Assembly: GCF_021650935.1 (NCBI RefSeq)
Contig: NZ_CP091244.1
Location: 1,798,001 to 1,862,000, forward strand
Length of the DNA: 64,000 nt
From: Thiothrix winogradskyi
GTDB lineage: Bacteria > Pseudomonadota > Gammaproteobacteria > Thiotrichales > Thiotrichaceae
Reading direction: 5' to 3'
How positions within the stretch are numbered: position 1 is the first letter of the stretch; the number at the start of each line of letters is the position of its first letter. Below are positions 8,254 to 16,880 of this stretch, one piece after another. A program made the position numbers and the translations under genes. The notes under the pieces were generated by a model. The model did no database searches, was not told the DNA's origin, and was given only the letters and a program-made list of their open reading frames with translations.

Positions 8254-9489
8254 ATGAAAAAAGTATTTATTCTGGCATGGTTGCTGGCAGTGATTTCATT
8301 CATGCCTTCGTTTGCTGTTGCGGCAGTGTGGCCCAGTGAAAATGTGTGGGATGATGTGTGGGAAGAGCGTTATCACCAATGGGTACGCACCGAGTGGAAA
8401 GATGATATTTTCATGGATCCCGCCAAGCCAATTTACTACAAGTTTGAAAATGATTGCGCGGATGCGGTATACGCGATGCGGCTAATTTTCGCGTTCGAGC
8501 ACCGTTTGCCGTTTGTAGTGGGCAATCGTGACAAAGCAGGGCGCACCATCAGCAATGATATGTCTACGTGGGATAATTTGCCGCCTGATCAACGGGTTCG
8601 GCGTTTCATGGATTATGTCGCTGATATGACCAGTACCGTGTCACTACGTAATGATACTTATCCCATCGCTTTGCATGATATTAAACCCGGTGATCTTTAC
8701 GTGGCTCCCGGTGTTCATTCTTACTTAATTGTTGATGTTACCGAGGCGGGTATTGCTGAGGTTATGGCATCTACCACTCCTAAACAGGCACGTTATTTGC
8801 TCCGCACTCCTTCCTTCCCGTTTTATGTGCCGGAAGATAAGCAGTTAGGTGATGGCTATCGGCGCTTTAAGCAGCCGCAAAATATTATGAGACCTGCGAG
8901 CCAGCAACCTGGTTACAGTGAAGAGCAATTTCGTCTGGCAGAAGAGGTTGCTTATGATTATGTGAAATACACCGATGTCATTGCTGGCAAGCTGGCAAAA
9001 CGCCCGGAAACGTCTGATGAGAAAACCCAGCGTTTGCTACTAGCCTTGTGTATGTACGCCAATGATCGTGCGGTTTATGTCTATGATGCTTTGTGGTATT
9101 TGCAAAAAATCCAAGGTGAGGGGCGTCGCTGCATGAATGCTCGTGAGTATGATGACCATTCAACACCAGGGCGTGATAAGCGTTTGGTTTTGTTCTTTGG
9201 TTCCATCCGTCATCATTTGGATCGGGTAGGGCGTTTTGACCCGCGTTCGCAGCCAGCCCGTTGGGCGAAAGCTGTTTTTGCGAATGATCAGCCGCCACCG
9301 CAAGAGTTGAAAAGTCTTAATGATTTTTGCATGGTGCAGATGACATTGGGCGAAGAATACTACATGACGTTGCGTGAACTGCGTCAGAATGTGGAGGCTG
9401 GATCTTTGGTATCCGATCCACACGCGCCATTGCCATTCCGTTGGGGCGTGGTAAAGGAAGCATACCGTGCAGATTGTCCTACCTATTAA
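8254..9489 (+). CDS. Secreted protein with possible NlpC/P60-like Cys-His motif
   Basis: A 411-residue protein with a clear signal peptide (MKKVFILAWLLAVISFMPSFAVAA), so probably periplasmic or secreted. No family is recognised with certainty. A cysteine in ENDCADAVYAM (C68) at the head of a helix-like stretch is followed by KPGDLYVAPGVHSYLIVDV with a histidine (H155). This layout resembles the catalytic Cys and His of NlpC/P60-type amidases, and the next gene, a DUF1287 protein, has a similar layout. The C-terminal 200 residues are rich in Arg and Tyr and show no motif I know. Activity is an inference. Confidence 0.7.
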   Translation: MKKVFILAWLLAVISFMPSFAVAAVWPSENVWDDVWEERYHQWVRTEWKDDIFMDPAKPIYYKFENDCADAVYAMRLIFAFEHRLPFVVGNRDKAGRTISNDMSTWDNLPPDQRVRRFMDYVADMTSTVSLRNDTYPIALHDIKPGDLYVAPGVHSYLIVDVTEAGIAEVMASTTPKQARYLLRTPSFPFYVPEDKQLGDGYRRFKQPQNIMRPASQQPGYSEEQFRLAEEVAYDYVKYTDVIAGKLAKRPETSDEKTQRLLLALCMYANDRAVYVYDALWYLQKIQGEGRRCMNAREYDDHSTPGRDKRLVLFFGSIRHHLDRVGRFDPRSQPARWAKAVFANDQPPPQELKSLNDFCMVQMTLGEEYYMTLRELRQNVEAGSLVSDPHAPLPFRWGVVKEAYRADCPTY

Positions 9490-9616
9490 GGTGGGGTGTT
9501 CTTTTGTCGGGATAGACTGGCATTCTATCTGCTTATGGTATAAAAGTTATGATAATGACTAGTGATTATTTTGGAGAGTCCGTTTATTGGGGATTTTTGG
9601 ATCGGGAGTGGGGTAA

Positions 9617-10333
9617 ATGAGTAGTATTTTTGCTATACCACGCTTGTCAACGTGGGGTTTCCCTGTCATTTTGACGGGGGCAATGTTGTTGGTTAGCTTA
9701 GCGGGTTGTTCAACGCAGCAGGCTGCTGAGCCTGTTGATGTTAAACGTTCGGCAGCCGCGCGTAGTAATGTGGCAACGCCTGAGCGTTTGTCTTATGCGG
9801 CTTTGGATCGTTTGCGGCATCGGGTGGTGTATGATGGGCGTTATATTCCCATTAGTTACCCAAATGGTGATGTGCCGTCGAATGTTGGAGTCTGCACGGA
9901 TACAGTTATCCGTTCGTATCGCAAGCTGGGGATAGATTTGCAACGTTTGGTGCATGAGGACATGAGCCGTAATTTCCATGCGTATCCCAATCTTACAAAG
10001 TGGGGTTTATCTCGCCCGGATCCCAATATTGATCACCGCCGTGTGCATAATCTGAAAGCCTTTTTCACCCGTCATGGCGCACGGTTGCCGGTTACGGGTA
10101 ATCCTGCCGATTATCGTCCCGGTGATTTGGTCACGTGGAGTCTTGGTGGGGATCAGGAACACATCGGTATTGTGGTTAACCGTAAGTCTAGCGCTGATCC
10201 AAGCCGTCACTTGATTGTGCACAATATTGATTCCGGCGATAAGATAGAAGATGTGCTTTTCCAAATGCCAATTACGGGTCATTACCGTTATTTTCCCGGT
10301 AATGCTCGGTTAAAATACGTGTCTGCGAACTAA
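9617..10333 (+). CDS. DUF1287 lipoprotein, predicted cell-wall amidase-like
   Basis: A 238-residue lipoprotein. The signal peptide ends in lipobox LAGC with Cys31. The remainder matches DUF1287 (YijF-like), grouped with the NlpC/P60 superfamily. GVCTDTVIRSYRKLGIDLQ gives the presumed nucleophile cysteine, VHEDM follows, and GDLVTWSLGGDQEHIGIVV gives the presumed histidine. Its substrate is unknown; peptidoglycan is the usual guess. The ATG at 9617 follows a purine-rich GGAGTGGGG. It is a separate unit that ends at a strong terminator. Confidence 0.85.
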   Translation: MSSIFAIPRLSTWGFPVILTGAMLLVSLAGCSTQQAAEPVDVKRSAAARSNVATPERLSYAALDRLRHRVVYDGRYIPISYPNGDVPSNVGVCTDTVIRSYRKLGIDLQRLVHEDMSRNFHAYPNLTKWGLSRPDPNIDHRRVHNLKAFFTRHGARLPVTGNPADYRPGDLVTWSLGGDQEHIGIVVNRKSSADPSRHLIVHNIDSGDKIEDVLFQMPITGHYRYFPGNARLKYVSAN

Positions 10334-10364
10334 GTTTGCTCATCTGTTCAACGGTTTTATCAGG

Positions 10365-10391
10365 AAGCCCCCATGCCTTGGGGGCTTTTTT
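10365..10391 (+). terminator. Rho-independent terminator after the DUF1287 gene
   Basis: An 8-bp perfect stem AAGCCCCC/GGGGGCTT with a 7-nt loop is followed by a T run. Confidence 0.85.
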
Positions 10392-10414
10392 GTGGGTAAG
10401 CCCTTAATCAACGC

Positions 10415-10442
10415 TTCACTTTTTCTGAAATTAACGTAGAAT
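10415..10442 (+). promoter_or_regulatory. Promoter of the rpsP operon
   Basis: TTCACT (10415-10420), 16 nt and TAGAAT (10437-10442) are followed by a GC-rich discriminator (TGCGCG), the kind found at stringently controlled ribosomal promoters. The leader to the rpsP ATG is about 55 nt. Confidence 0.5.
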
Positions 10443-10504
10443 TGCGCGTTTACTTCGGGCAGCCTCGGTTGCTTCGTATTAACTGAATTTGGTAAGGTCT
10501 TCAC

Positions 10505-10759
10505 ATGGTCAATATTCGTCTGGCAAGAGGTGGTGCGAAAAAGCATCCATTTTACCACATCGTCGTTAGCGACAAGCGCAAGCCGCGCGATAGTGGTTAC
10601 ATTGAGCGTATCGGTTATTTCAATCCGGTGGCACGTGGTCAAGAAGTCCGTCTGCACATTGAGCAGGATCGGGTGGCTTACTGGGTCGCATGTGGCGCAC
10701 AGCCCACTGAACGGGTAGCTAAGCTGCTGAAAGAATCCACAGAAACAGTGGCGGCGTAA
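10505..10759 (+). CDS. rpsP: 30S ribosomal protein S16
   Basis: An 84-residue S16 with the typical start MVNIRLARGGAKKHPFYHIV and the motif SDKRKPRDSGYIERIGYFNP. It is the first gene of the conserved rpsP-rimM-trmD-rplS operon that couples ribosome and tRNA maturation functions. Confidence 0.98.
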   Translation: MVNIRLARGGAKKHPFYHIVVSDKRKPRDSGYIERIGYFNPVARGQEVRLHIEQDRVAYWVACGAQPTERVAKLLKESTETVAA

Positions 10760-10765
10760 GCAGTT

Positions 10766-11272
10766 ATGTCCCAGCCGGACATGGTGACACTCGGCAAAAT
10801 TTCTGCTGCGTTTGGCATTAAAGGTTGGGTTAAAGTATTTTCTCATACCCATCAACTCGACGGAATTTTGGGGTATGCCCCTTGGTTTCTGAAAGTGGCA
10901 GGTGAGTGGCAGCCTTGTAAATTGCTCAATGGGCAAATTCAAGGTAAAGGTATTGTCGCTCAACTGGATGGGGTTGTAGACCGTACTCAGGCTGAAAAGC
11001 TTGTAGGTTGTGAGATCGGTGTACCACGTAGCCGCTTACATCCATTGGATACAGATGAATACTACTGGGCTGATTTAATCGGAATGGAAGTTGTCACCGT
11101 TAATGGCGTATTGCTAGGAACGGTGGATCATTTGTTTGAAACAGGTGCGAATGATGTGCTGGTTGTACAAGGTGAGCGGGAACGCTTATTGCCTTGGGTA
11201 CTGGGGACTTTTATTCAATCTGTTTCTTTGGATGAAAAACGTATTGTGGTGGATTGGGATCCAGACTTTTAA
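10766..11272 (+). CDS. rimM: Ribosome maturation factor RimM
   Basis: A 168-residue RimM, which binds the 30S head (S19) and assists late 16S rRNA maturation. The N-terminal barrel begins with VTLGKISAAFGIKGWVKV. The C-terminal PRC barrel includes YYWADLIGMEV and TGANDVLVV. It lies 6 nt after rpsP, and its stop overlaps the trmD start in TAATG. Confidence 0.97.
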   Translation: MSQPDMVTLGKISAAFGIKGWVKVFSHTHQLDGILGYAPWFLKVAGEWQPCKLLNGQIQGKGIVAQLDGVVDRTQAEKLVGCEIGVPRSRLHPLDTDEYYWADLIGMEVVTVNGVLLGTVDHLFETGANDVLVVQGERERLLPWVLGTFIQSVSLDEKRIVVDWDPDF

Positions 11273-12027
11273 TGCCTATCCGGTTTGATGTCATCACTTT
11301 ATTTCCTGAACTGGTTGAGGCGGTGACTAGCAGCGGCGTAACAGGTCGGGCAGCAGAGCGTGGCATTATTTCGCTGAAACAGTGGAATCCGCGTGATTAT
11401 GCGACCGATGTGCACCGCACGGTGGATGACCGTCCTTATGGTGGTGGCCCTGGCATGGTGATGAAGGGCGATTGTCTATTAAAGGCAATTCGTGATGCGC
11501 GTCAAGTCAATCCGGGTAAAGTGATTTACCTGAGTCCTCAGGGGGTCACGCTTAACCAAGCCTTGGTTAATGAGCTGGCAACAGAGCAGGGTTTGATTCT
11601 GCTATGCGGACGCTATGAAGGCATTGATGAGCGCGTCATCACCTTGGAAGTGGATATGGAATGTTCAATTGGTGACTATGTGCTGAGCGGCGGTGAGCTG
11701 GGAGCCATGGTGCTGATTGATGCAGTGACCCGCTTATTGCCGGGTACATTGGGGCATAATGAGTCGGCAGCACAGGATTCGTTTTTTGATGGATTACTGG
11801 ATTGCCCGCACTATACCCGCCCGGAAGAACTGGAAGGGTTGGCATTACCCGCTGTACTGAAAAGCGGCAATCATGCTGATATTGCCCGTTGGCGCAAAAA
11901 GCAAGCGCTGGGAAAAACATGGCGACGCAGGCCGGAATTGTTACAGGCACGACAGTTGACCGACAGTGAGCGTGTGTTGCTGAACGAGTATATAAACGAG
12001 TTTGAAAGCAGTGAAGAACTGCATTAG
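11272..12027 (+). CDS. trmD: tRNA (guanine-37-N1)-methyltransferase
   Basis: A 251-residue SPOUT methyltransferase that makes m1G37 in tRNAs and so prevents frameshifting. The trefoil-knot SAM site is visible in LSPQG, LLCGRYEGIDERV and SIGDYVLSGGELGAM. The frame opens 18 nt earlier, but the ATG at 11272, sharing an A with the rimM stop, gives the usual start MPIRFDVITLFPEL. Confidence 0.97.
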   Translation: MPIRFDVITLFPELVEAVTSSGVTGRAAERGIISLKQWNPRDYATDVHRTVDDRPYGGGPGMVMKGDCLLKAIRDARQVNPGKVIYLSPQGVTLNQALVNELATEQGLILLCGRYEGIDERVITLEVDMECSIGDYVLSGGELGAMVLIDAVTRLLPGTLGHNESAAQDSFFDGLLDCPHYTRPEELEGLALPAVLKSGNHADIARWRKKQALGKTWRRRPELLQARQLTDSERVLLNEYINEFESSEELH

Positions 12028-12036
12028 AGGATTATC

Positions 12037-12381
12037 ATGAACACGATTATTCAACAACTTGAACAAGAGCAAATGACCAAGGTAATCCCGGATTTTAGCC
12101 CCGGCGATACCGTTATTGTTAGTGTGCGCGTTAAGGAAGGCGACAAAGAACGCATTCAGGCTTATGAGGGTGTGGTGATTGCGAAGAAAAATCGTGGTCT
12201 GAACTCTGCATTCACTGTCCGTAAAATGTCTTACGGTGAAGGCGTTGAGCGCGTATTCCAAACATACAGCAATAGCATTGCCGGTATTGTTGTTAAGCGT
12301 AAAGGTGATGTACGCCGTGCGAAGCTGTACTACCTGCGTGGTCTGACCGGTAAATCTGCGCGTATCAAAGAAAAACTTTAA
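12037..12381 (+). CDS. rplS: 50S ribosomal protein L19
   Basis: A 114-residue L19 at the 30S-50S interface, with IPDFSPGDTVIVSVRVKEGDKERIQAYEGVVIAKKNRG and a lysine-rich C-terminus (LRGLTGKSARIKEKL). It is the last gene of the rpsP operon, with AGAGGA ahead of its ATG. Confidence 0.98.
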   Translation: MNTIIQQLEQEQMTKVIPDFSPGDTVIVSVRVKEGDKERIQAYEGVVIAKKNRGLNSAFTVRKMSYGEGVERVFQTYSNSIAGIVVKRKGDVRRAKLYYLRGLTGKSARIKEKL

Positions 12382-12409
12382 GCTACGACGTGTTGTATGT
12401 CGATCGGCG

Positions 12410-12443
12410 AGCCGACAGTACTGGATACAGTCTGTCGGCTTTG
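12410..12443 (+). terminator. Probable terminator of the rpsP operon
   Basis: A 9-bp perfect stem AGCCGACAG/CTGTCGGCT with a 13-nt loop. The following T run is only three bases, so termination may be weak. The rest of the gap to 12584 holds no gene; a TATAGT at 12564-12569 may belong to a promoter of the next gene. Confidence 0.45.
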
Positions 12444-12584
12444 CTGTGTCTGCGTTATTTGACCATTAATATCAATGGTAGGTCGTTTCGTCGCTGAAAA
12501 CTGTACATTATCACTGCCTGAGCCTACTATCGGCTGTGAATTATATTTCATAAAATAAACACGCTATAGTAGGTGGGGGCTTTT

Positions 12585-14399
12585 GTGGCCGATTTTGTTG
12601 ATTTCGCATCTCATGCTGTCATTTTAGGCGGGTTGCTTGCCGCTGGCATAGTTGCCGCTTTGGTGTGGTGGTGGTTTGTTGTGCGTCGTCAGTCTAGCAG
12701 TCAATTGCACTTGGCTCAGCAGAATATGCTGGTGTCTTCCCTTTCTGATGTGCAAGAGTCCGCCGTATTGGTGGATAATAATGGCGTGGTGGATTTCGTT
12801 AATCCTGCGGCTGAAAGAATCTTAAATTACAAGCTCCGTAGTGCACGCGGCAAACATTACGGTGAACTGTTTACCTTGGTTGATCCTTTGACACGCAATT
12901 CGGTCAGTTGGCTGGATACGGCGAAAGCTAATGACCGGCCATTATTGCGTTACGCCTTGCTCAATACCGCCCATCTGAATGATATACAAGTCACTTACAC
13001 AGTACAGCCAGTATTGTTTGAGGGCAATGATAAGCCTTGTTATATGCTGCTGATCCGTGACCAGACAGAGCTGCACGCGATGCAATTACGTCTGGATCAC
13101 GTGGAAACGCACGACCAACAAACCTTGTTATTGAATCGTAAAAGCTTTGAATTACGTTTGAAGGTGGCGATTGATCAAGTGCGTCAGCACGGCGTTAAAC
13201 ATTCATTCTGTCTGATTTCAATGGATCAATTCAAACTGGTCAATGATGCGATGGGGCATACAGCGGGGGATGCGCTGATCGAGCGTATTTCACGGATGTT
13301 AAAAGAAGAAATTGATGCGCGGCGTGATGTGTTAGCGCGTTTGGGCGGGGATGAGTTCGGGATTTTGTTTCAGGAAATCGAGCCTTCTGTGGCGATTCGG
13401 GCGGCAGAGCAGATTCGTATTAAACTGGAACAATACGATTTTGATTGGAACAAAATGCGCCAGAAAGTCACGGCGAGTATTGCATTTGTACCGCTTTATA
13501 AAGGCTTGAAAACCCCTAATCGAATTTTGGCGGAAGCGGATGCGGCTTGCCGGGTGGCGAAAGCCAAGGGCGGCAACCGTATCCATATTTTCAAACCCAA
13601 CGATCAGGAAGTGACCAAGCACCGTGGCAATATGGTGTGGCTGGGGCGGCTGAAAAAGGCGATTGATGCCAGTAATTTCAAGCTGGTGGCGCAACCGATT
13701 CACCCGTTAAATCCGGTGGGTTTTAAAAAGCCGTTTTGCCATTATGAAGTGCTGATCCGTTTATATGACGAAAGTAATCAGCCGGTATCGCCTGATGAAT
13801 TCATCCCTGCGGCTGAATATTATTCGATGATGCCGCGTTTGGATCGTTGGGTGGTGCGCAAATTATTGCAAACCTTACGTGAAGTGACCCAGAAAGTCCC
13901 ACGCCCGGTATTTGCGGTGAACCTCTCCGGGCAGAGTTTGGATGAACCGGATTTTCTCAAATTTGTGCTGGAAGAAATTCAGACAGCAGGGATTAGTCCG
14001 GCTATGTTGTGTTTTGAAATTACCGAGCGGGTCGCTATCCATAACCTTGAGTTGGCACAACATTTTATCCAAACCTTGAAGAATTTAGGGTGCAGTTTTT
14101 CGTTGGATGATTTCGGTACTGGGGTGAGTTCGTTCGGGTATTTAAAATCCTTGCCGGTGGATTACCTGAAGATTGATGGCAGTTTTATTAAAGACATTAC
14201 TAACGATGATGTTGCCCACGCGATGGTGCAATCCGTGAATCAGGTAGGGCATTTGATGGGTTTGCAGGTGATTGCGGAGTACGTCGAAAATGAGCGTGTC
14301 ATTCAGATATTGCGCGAGATTGGTGTAGACTACGGGCAAGGTTACGGCATTTCCAAACCGATTCCTTTGGAAGAAGCTGTGCGCAATCACATGAGCTAA
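12585..14399 (+). CDS. Membrane PAS-GGDEF-EAL cyclic-di-GMP protein
   Basis: A protein of about 604 residues. One N-terminal membrane helix precedes a PAS-like sensor domain (SDVQESAVLVDNNGVVDFVN). An intact GGDEF diguanylate cyclase motif (RLGGDEFGI) and an EAL phosphodiesterase domain follow. The EAL signature is EVL, a tolerated variant, with NLSGQSL, FEITERVA, LDDFGTG and DYLKIDGSFIKD all present, so both activities are possible. The RxxD inhibitory site ahead of GGDEF is absent (ARRD is out of register). The GTG at 12585 follows AGGTGGGGG; a GTG at 12573 in the same frame is an alternative. The signal sensed is unknown. mpl lies 15 nt downstream. Confidence 0.9.
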   Translation: MADFVDFASHAVILGGLLAAGIVAALVWWWFVVRRQSSSQLHLAQQNMLVSSLSDVQESAVLVDNNGVVDFVNPAAERILNYKLRSARGKHYGELFTLVDPLTRNSVSWLDTAKANDRPLLRYALLNTAHLNDIQVTYTVQPVLFEGNDKPCYMLLIRDQTELHAMQLRLDHVETHDQQTLLLNRKSFELRLKVAIDQVRQHGVKHSFCLISMDQFKLVNDAMGHTAGDALIERISRMLKEEIDARRDVLARLGGDEFGILFQEIEPSVAIRAAEQIRIKLEQYDFDWNKMRQKVTASIAFVPLYKGLKTPNRILAEADAACRVAKAKGGNRIHIFKPNDQEVTKHRGNMVWLGRLKKAIDASNFKLVAQPIHPLNPVGFKKPFCHYEVLIRLYDESNQPVSPDEFIPAAEYYSMMPRLDRWVVRKLLQTLREVTQKVPRPVFAVNLSGQSLDEPDFLKFVLEEIQTAGISPAMLCFEITERVAIHNLELAQHFIQTLKNLGCSFSLDDFGTGVSSFGYLKSLPVDYLKIDGSFIKDITNDDVAHAMVQSVNQVGHLMGLQVIAEYVENERVIQILREIGVDYGQGYGISKPIPLEEAVRNHMS

Positions 14400-14414
14400 G
14401 GTTAACAAATACGC

Positions 14415-15710
14415 ATGAAAATTCACATTTTGGGCATTTGCGGTACGTTTATGGGCGGCATTGCCTTATTGGCACGCGCACAAGGGCATGAAGTGACGGG
14501 GGCGGATACCAATGTTTATCCGCCGATGAGCACGATGCTGGCAGAGCAGGGCGTTGATATTCTGCAAGGTTATCAAGCACAGGATTTCCCCGCTGATGCC
14601 GATGCGATTGTGGTGGGCAATGTGATGCGGCGCGGTTTGGATGTGGTGGAGCATATGTTGGATCACAACCTGCCGTATACCTCTGGCCCGCAATGGTTGG
14701 GTGAACATATCCTACGGGAACGTTGGGTGTTGGCAGTGGCGGGTACGCACGGGAAAACCACCACGGCGAGTATGCTGGCTTGGATTCTGGAATATGCAGG
14801 GTTAAAGCCGGGGTTTCTCATCGGTGGTGTGCCGCAAAATTTCGGCGTGTCGGCTCGCTTGGGGGATTCGCCGTTTTTTGTGGTGGAAGCGGACGAATAT
14901 GACACCGCGTTTTTCGATAAACGTTCTAAGTTTGTGCATTACCACCCGCGTACCGTGATTCTGAATAATCTGGAATACGATCACGCGGATATTTTCCCCG
15001 ATGTACAGGCGATTAAAACCCAATTTCACCATTTAATGCGTACCGTGCCGGGCAGTGGTTTGGCAGTGGTGAATGCGCAGGATGCGAATCTCAGCGACAC
15101 GCTGGCAATGGGGTGCTGGACTCCCGTGGAAACCTTTGCGGATGGCGATTGGCGGGCGGACTATTTGCAAGCCGATGGCAGCGAATTCCGCGTGTTTTGC
15201 CAAGGGGTGGAACAAGGCGTGGTGCGCTGGGATTTGCTGGGCGAACACAATGTGAATAATGCGCTGGCGGCGATTGCGGCAGCGCGTCACGCGGGCGTTC
15301 CGGCTGAACATGCGATTGCGGGTTTGGCGGAATTCCAAGGGGTGAAACGGCGGATGCAAGTGCGTGGTACGGTGCGCGGCGTGACAGTTTACGATGATTT
15401 CGCGCATCACCCGACGGCGATTACTACGACGTTGGCGGGGTTGCGAGCAAAGGTGGGCAATGCGCGGATTATTGCGTTGCTGGAACCGCGTTCCAACACC
15501 ATGCGCATGGGGACGCATGGGGCGGCGGTGGCTGAGGCTTTGCAAGTGGCGGATTATGCGTTTATTTATCAGTTGCCGGAATGGGATGATATTGATGCTT
15601 TAGCAGCAACCGTGGCGCAATTGTCGCAAGCGGGAGACCATGTTCTGGTTATGAGTAATGGCGGTTTCGGTGGGATTCATGACAAGCTATTAACCTTGTT
15701 GGCGAGTTAA
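14415..15710 (+). CDS. mpl: UDP-N-acetylmuramate:L-alanyl-gamma-D-glutamyl-meso-diaminopimelate ligase
   Basis: A 431-residue Mur ligase of the Mpl type, which re-attaches recycled murein tripeptide to UDP-MurNAc. The N-terminus MKIHILGICGTFMGGIALLARA binds UDP-MurNAc. GTHGKTTTASMLAW is the ATP P-loop, VEADEYDTAFFDKRSKF carries the metal-binding glutamate, and YDDFAHHPTA lies in the C-terminal domain. It sits directly before ubiX, an order common in gammaproteobacteria. Confidence 0.96.
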   Translation: MKIHILGICGTFMGGIALLARAQGHEVTGADTNVYPPMSTMLAEQGVDILQGYQAQDFPADADAIVVGNVMRRGLDVVEHMLDHNLPYTSGPQWLGEHILRERWVLAVAGTHGKTTTASMLAWILEYAGLKPGFLIGGVPQNFGVSARLGDSPFFVVEADEYDTAFFDKRSKFVHYHPRTVILNNLEYDHADIFPDVQAIKTQFHHLMRTVPGSGLAVVNAQDANLSDTLAMGCWTPVETFADGDWRADYLQADGSEFRVFCQGVEQGVVRWDLLGEHNVNNALAAIAAARHAGVPAEHAIAGLAEFQGVKRRMQVRGTVRGVTVYDDFAHHPTAITTTLAGLRAKVGNARIIALLEPRSNTMRMGTHGAAVAEALQVADYAFIYQLPEWDDIDALAATVAQLSQAGDHVLVMSNGGFGGIHDKLLTLLAS

Positions 15711-15720
15711 GAGAACGCTT

Positions 15721-16329
15721 TTGACCATTACGTTGATTATGACAGGCGCATCGGGTGCGCAATACGGCTTACGGTTGCTGGAATTTTTGCTGCAACACGG
15801 GCATCGGGTGTATTTGCTGTTGTCACGCCCCGCGCAGGTGGTGGTGAACATGGAAACCGAGCACCGTTTGCCGGGGCGAGCCAGCGAGATTCAAGCGTAT
15901 TTCAGCGCATTGTATGGCGCAGCGCCGGGGCAGTTGCAGGTGTTTGAGCGCGAACAATGGGCTGCACCGATTGCCAGTGGCAGCGGAGTGGCGGATGCCA
16001 CGGTGGTTTGCCCGTGTACTACGGGTACGCTTTCCGCCATTGCGTGTGGCAGCAGCCGCAATTTGATTGAACGCGCGGCGGATGTGTGTTTGAAAGAGCG
16101 CAAAAAACTGATTTTGGTGGTGCGCGAGACGCCGTTTTCTGAGATTCATCTGGAAAACATGCTGAAACTGGCGCGGATGGGGGTTATTATCATGCCCGCC
16201 AATCCGGGCTTTTATCAACGCCCGACATCCGTGCAGGAATTGGTTGATTTCATGGTGGCGCGGGTACTGGATCATTTGGGTATTTCTCATGCGTTGTTAC
16301 CCCGTTGGGGCGATGCGCTGGTGGAGTAG
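15721..16329 (+). CDS. ubiX: Flavin prenyltransferase UbiX
   Basis: A 202-residue UbiX, which prenylates FMN to make the cofactor of the decarboxylase UbiD in ubiquinone synthesis. TGASGAQYGLRLLEFLL is the FMN-binding start; CPCTTGTLSAIACGSSRNLIERAADVCLKERKKLILVVRETPFSEIHLENML is the family core. The start is TTG at 15721, ten bases after the mpl stop, with AAGAGAACG ahead of it. UbiD itself is not in this window. Confidence 0.95.
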   Translation: MTITLIMTGASGAQYGLRLLEFLLQHGHRVYLLLSRPAQVVVNMETEHRLPGRASEIQAYFSALYGAAPGQLQVFEREQWAAPIASGSGVADATVVCPCTTGTLSAIACGSSRNLIERAADVCLKERKKLILVVRETPFSEIHLENMLKLARMGVIIMPANPGFYQRPTSVQELVDFMVARVLDHLGISHALLPRWGDALVE

Positions 16330-16364
16330 CCTGATTTTTTATTGTTATATACAGGAGCGATGCG

Positions 16365-16730
16365 ATGGCAACTATGGAAATGACCGCGCAGGATTTTGAA
16401 GATACCATCACCACCAATGACATCGTGGTCATTGATTTCTGGGCACCTTGGTGTGGGCCGTGCCGGTCTTTCGCCCCGATTTTTGAAAAAGTGTCTGACA
16501 ACCACACTGACATTGTGTTTGCGAAAGTGAATACCGAGGAAGAGCAGGAGTTGGCTGGGCATTTCCAGATTCGTTCCATCCCGACGTTGATGATTTTCCG
16601 TGAACAGGTGATCTTGTTTGCAGAAGCGGGAATGTTGAGCGAGCCGCAACTGGAGCAAGTGATTGCTAAGGTACGCGAGCTGGATATGGCGAAAGTTCAT
16701 GCGGATATTGCCGCACAACCGCAGCAGTAA
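16365..16730 (+). CDS. trxA: Thioredoxin (C-terminally extended)
   Basis: A 121-residue thioredoxin fold protein with the redox-active WCGPC (29-33) and the cis-proline in RSIPTLMIF. It reduces protein disulfides in the cytoplasm. It has about 15 residues beyond the usual end (DMAKVHADIAAQPQQ), a feature of some proteobacterial thioredoxins. ATACAGGAG gives a good ribosome binding site, and a strong terminator follows, so it can be expressed independently of ubiX. Confidence 0.93.
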   Translation: MATMEMTAQDFEDTITTNDIVVIDFWAPWCGPCRSFAPIFEKVSDNHTDIVFAKVNTEEEQELAGHFQIRSIPTLMIFREQVILFAEAGMLSEPQLEQVIAKVRELDMAKVHADIAAQPQQ

Positions 16731-16760
16731 TTGACAAATTCCATTAGTACCGTTTATCAG

Positions 16761-16787
16761 AAAAGCCGGGGTTAGCCCGGCTTTTTT
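16761..16787 (+). terminator. Rho-independent terminator after trxA
   Basis: A 10-bp stem AAAAGCCGGG/CCCGGCTTTT with loop GTTAG, followed by a T run. Confidence 0.88.
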
Positions 16788-16799
16788 GTGCCCACCCGT

Positions 16800-16830
16800 T
16801 TGAAAGTGTGGGACACTATTCATGTATATA
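16800..16830 (+). promoter_or_regulatory. Putative promoter of the giant surface-protein gene
   Basis: TTGAAA (16800-16805) with TGTATA at 17-nt spacing (16823-16828) or TATATA at 19-nt spacing (16825-16830). It lies about 50 nt before the ATG at 16881. Confidence 0.38.
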
Positions 16831-16880
16831 GAAAATATTAATGATTGCTTGCTGATAAAACGATAAAGCTGGGGTTTCTC

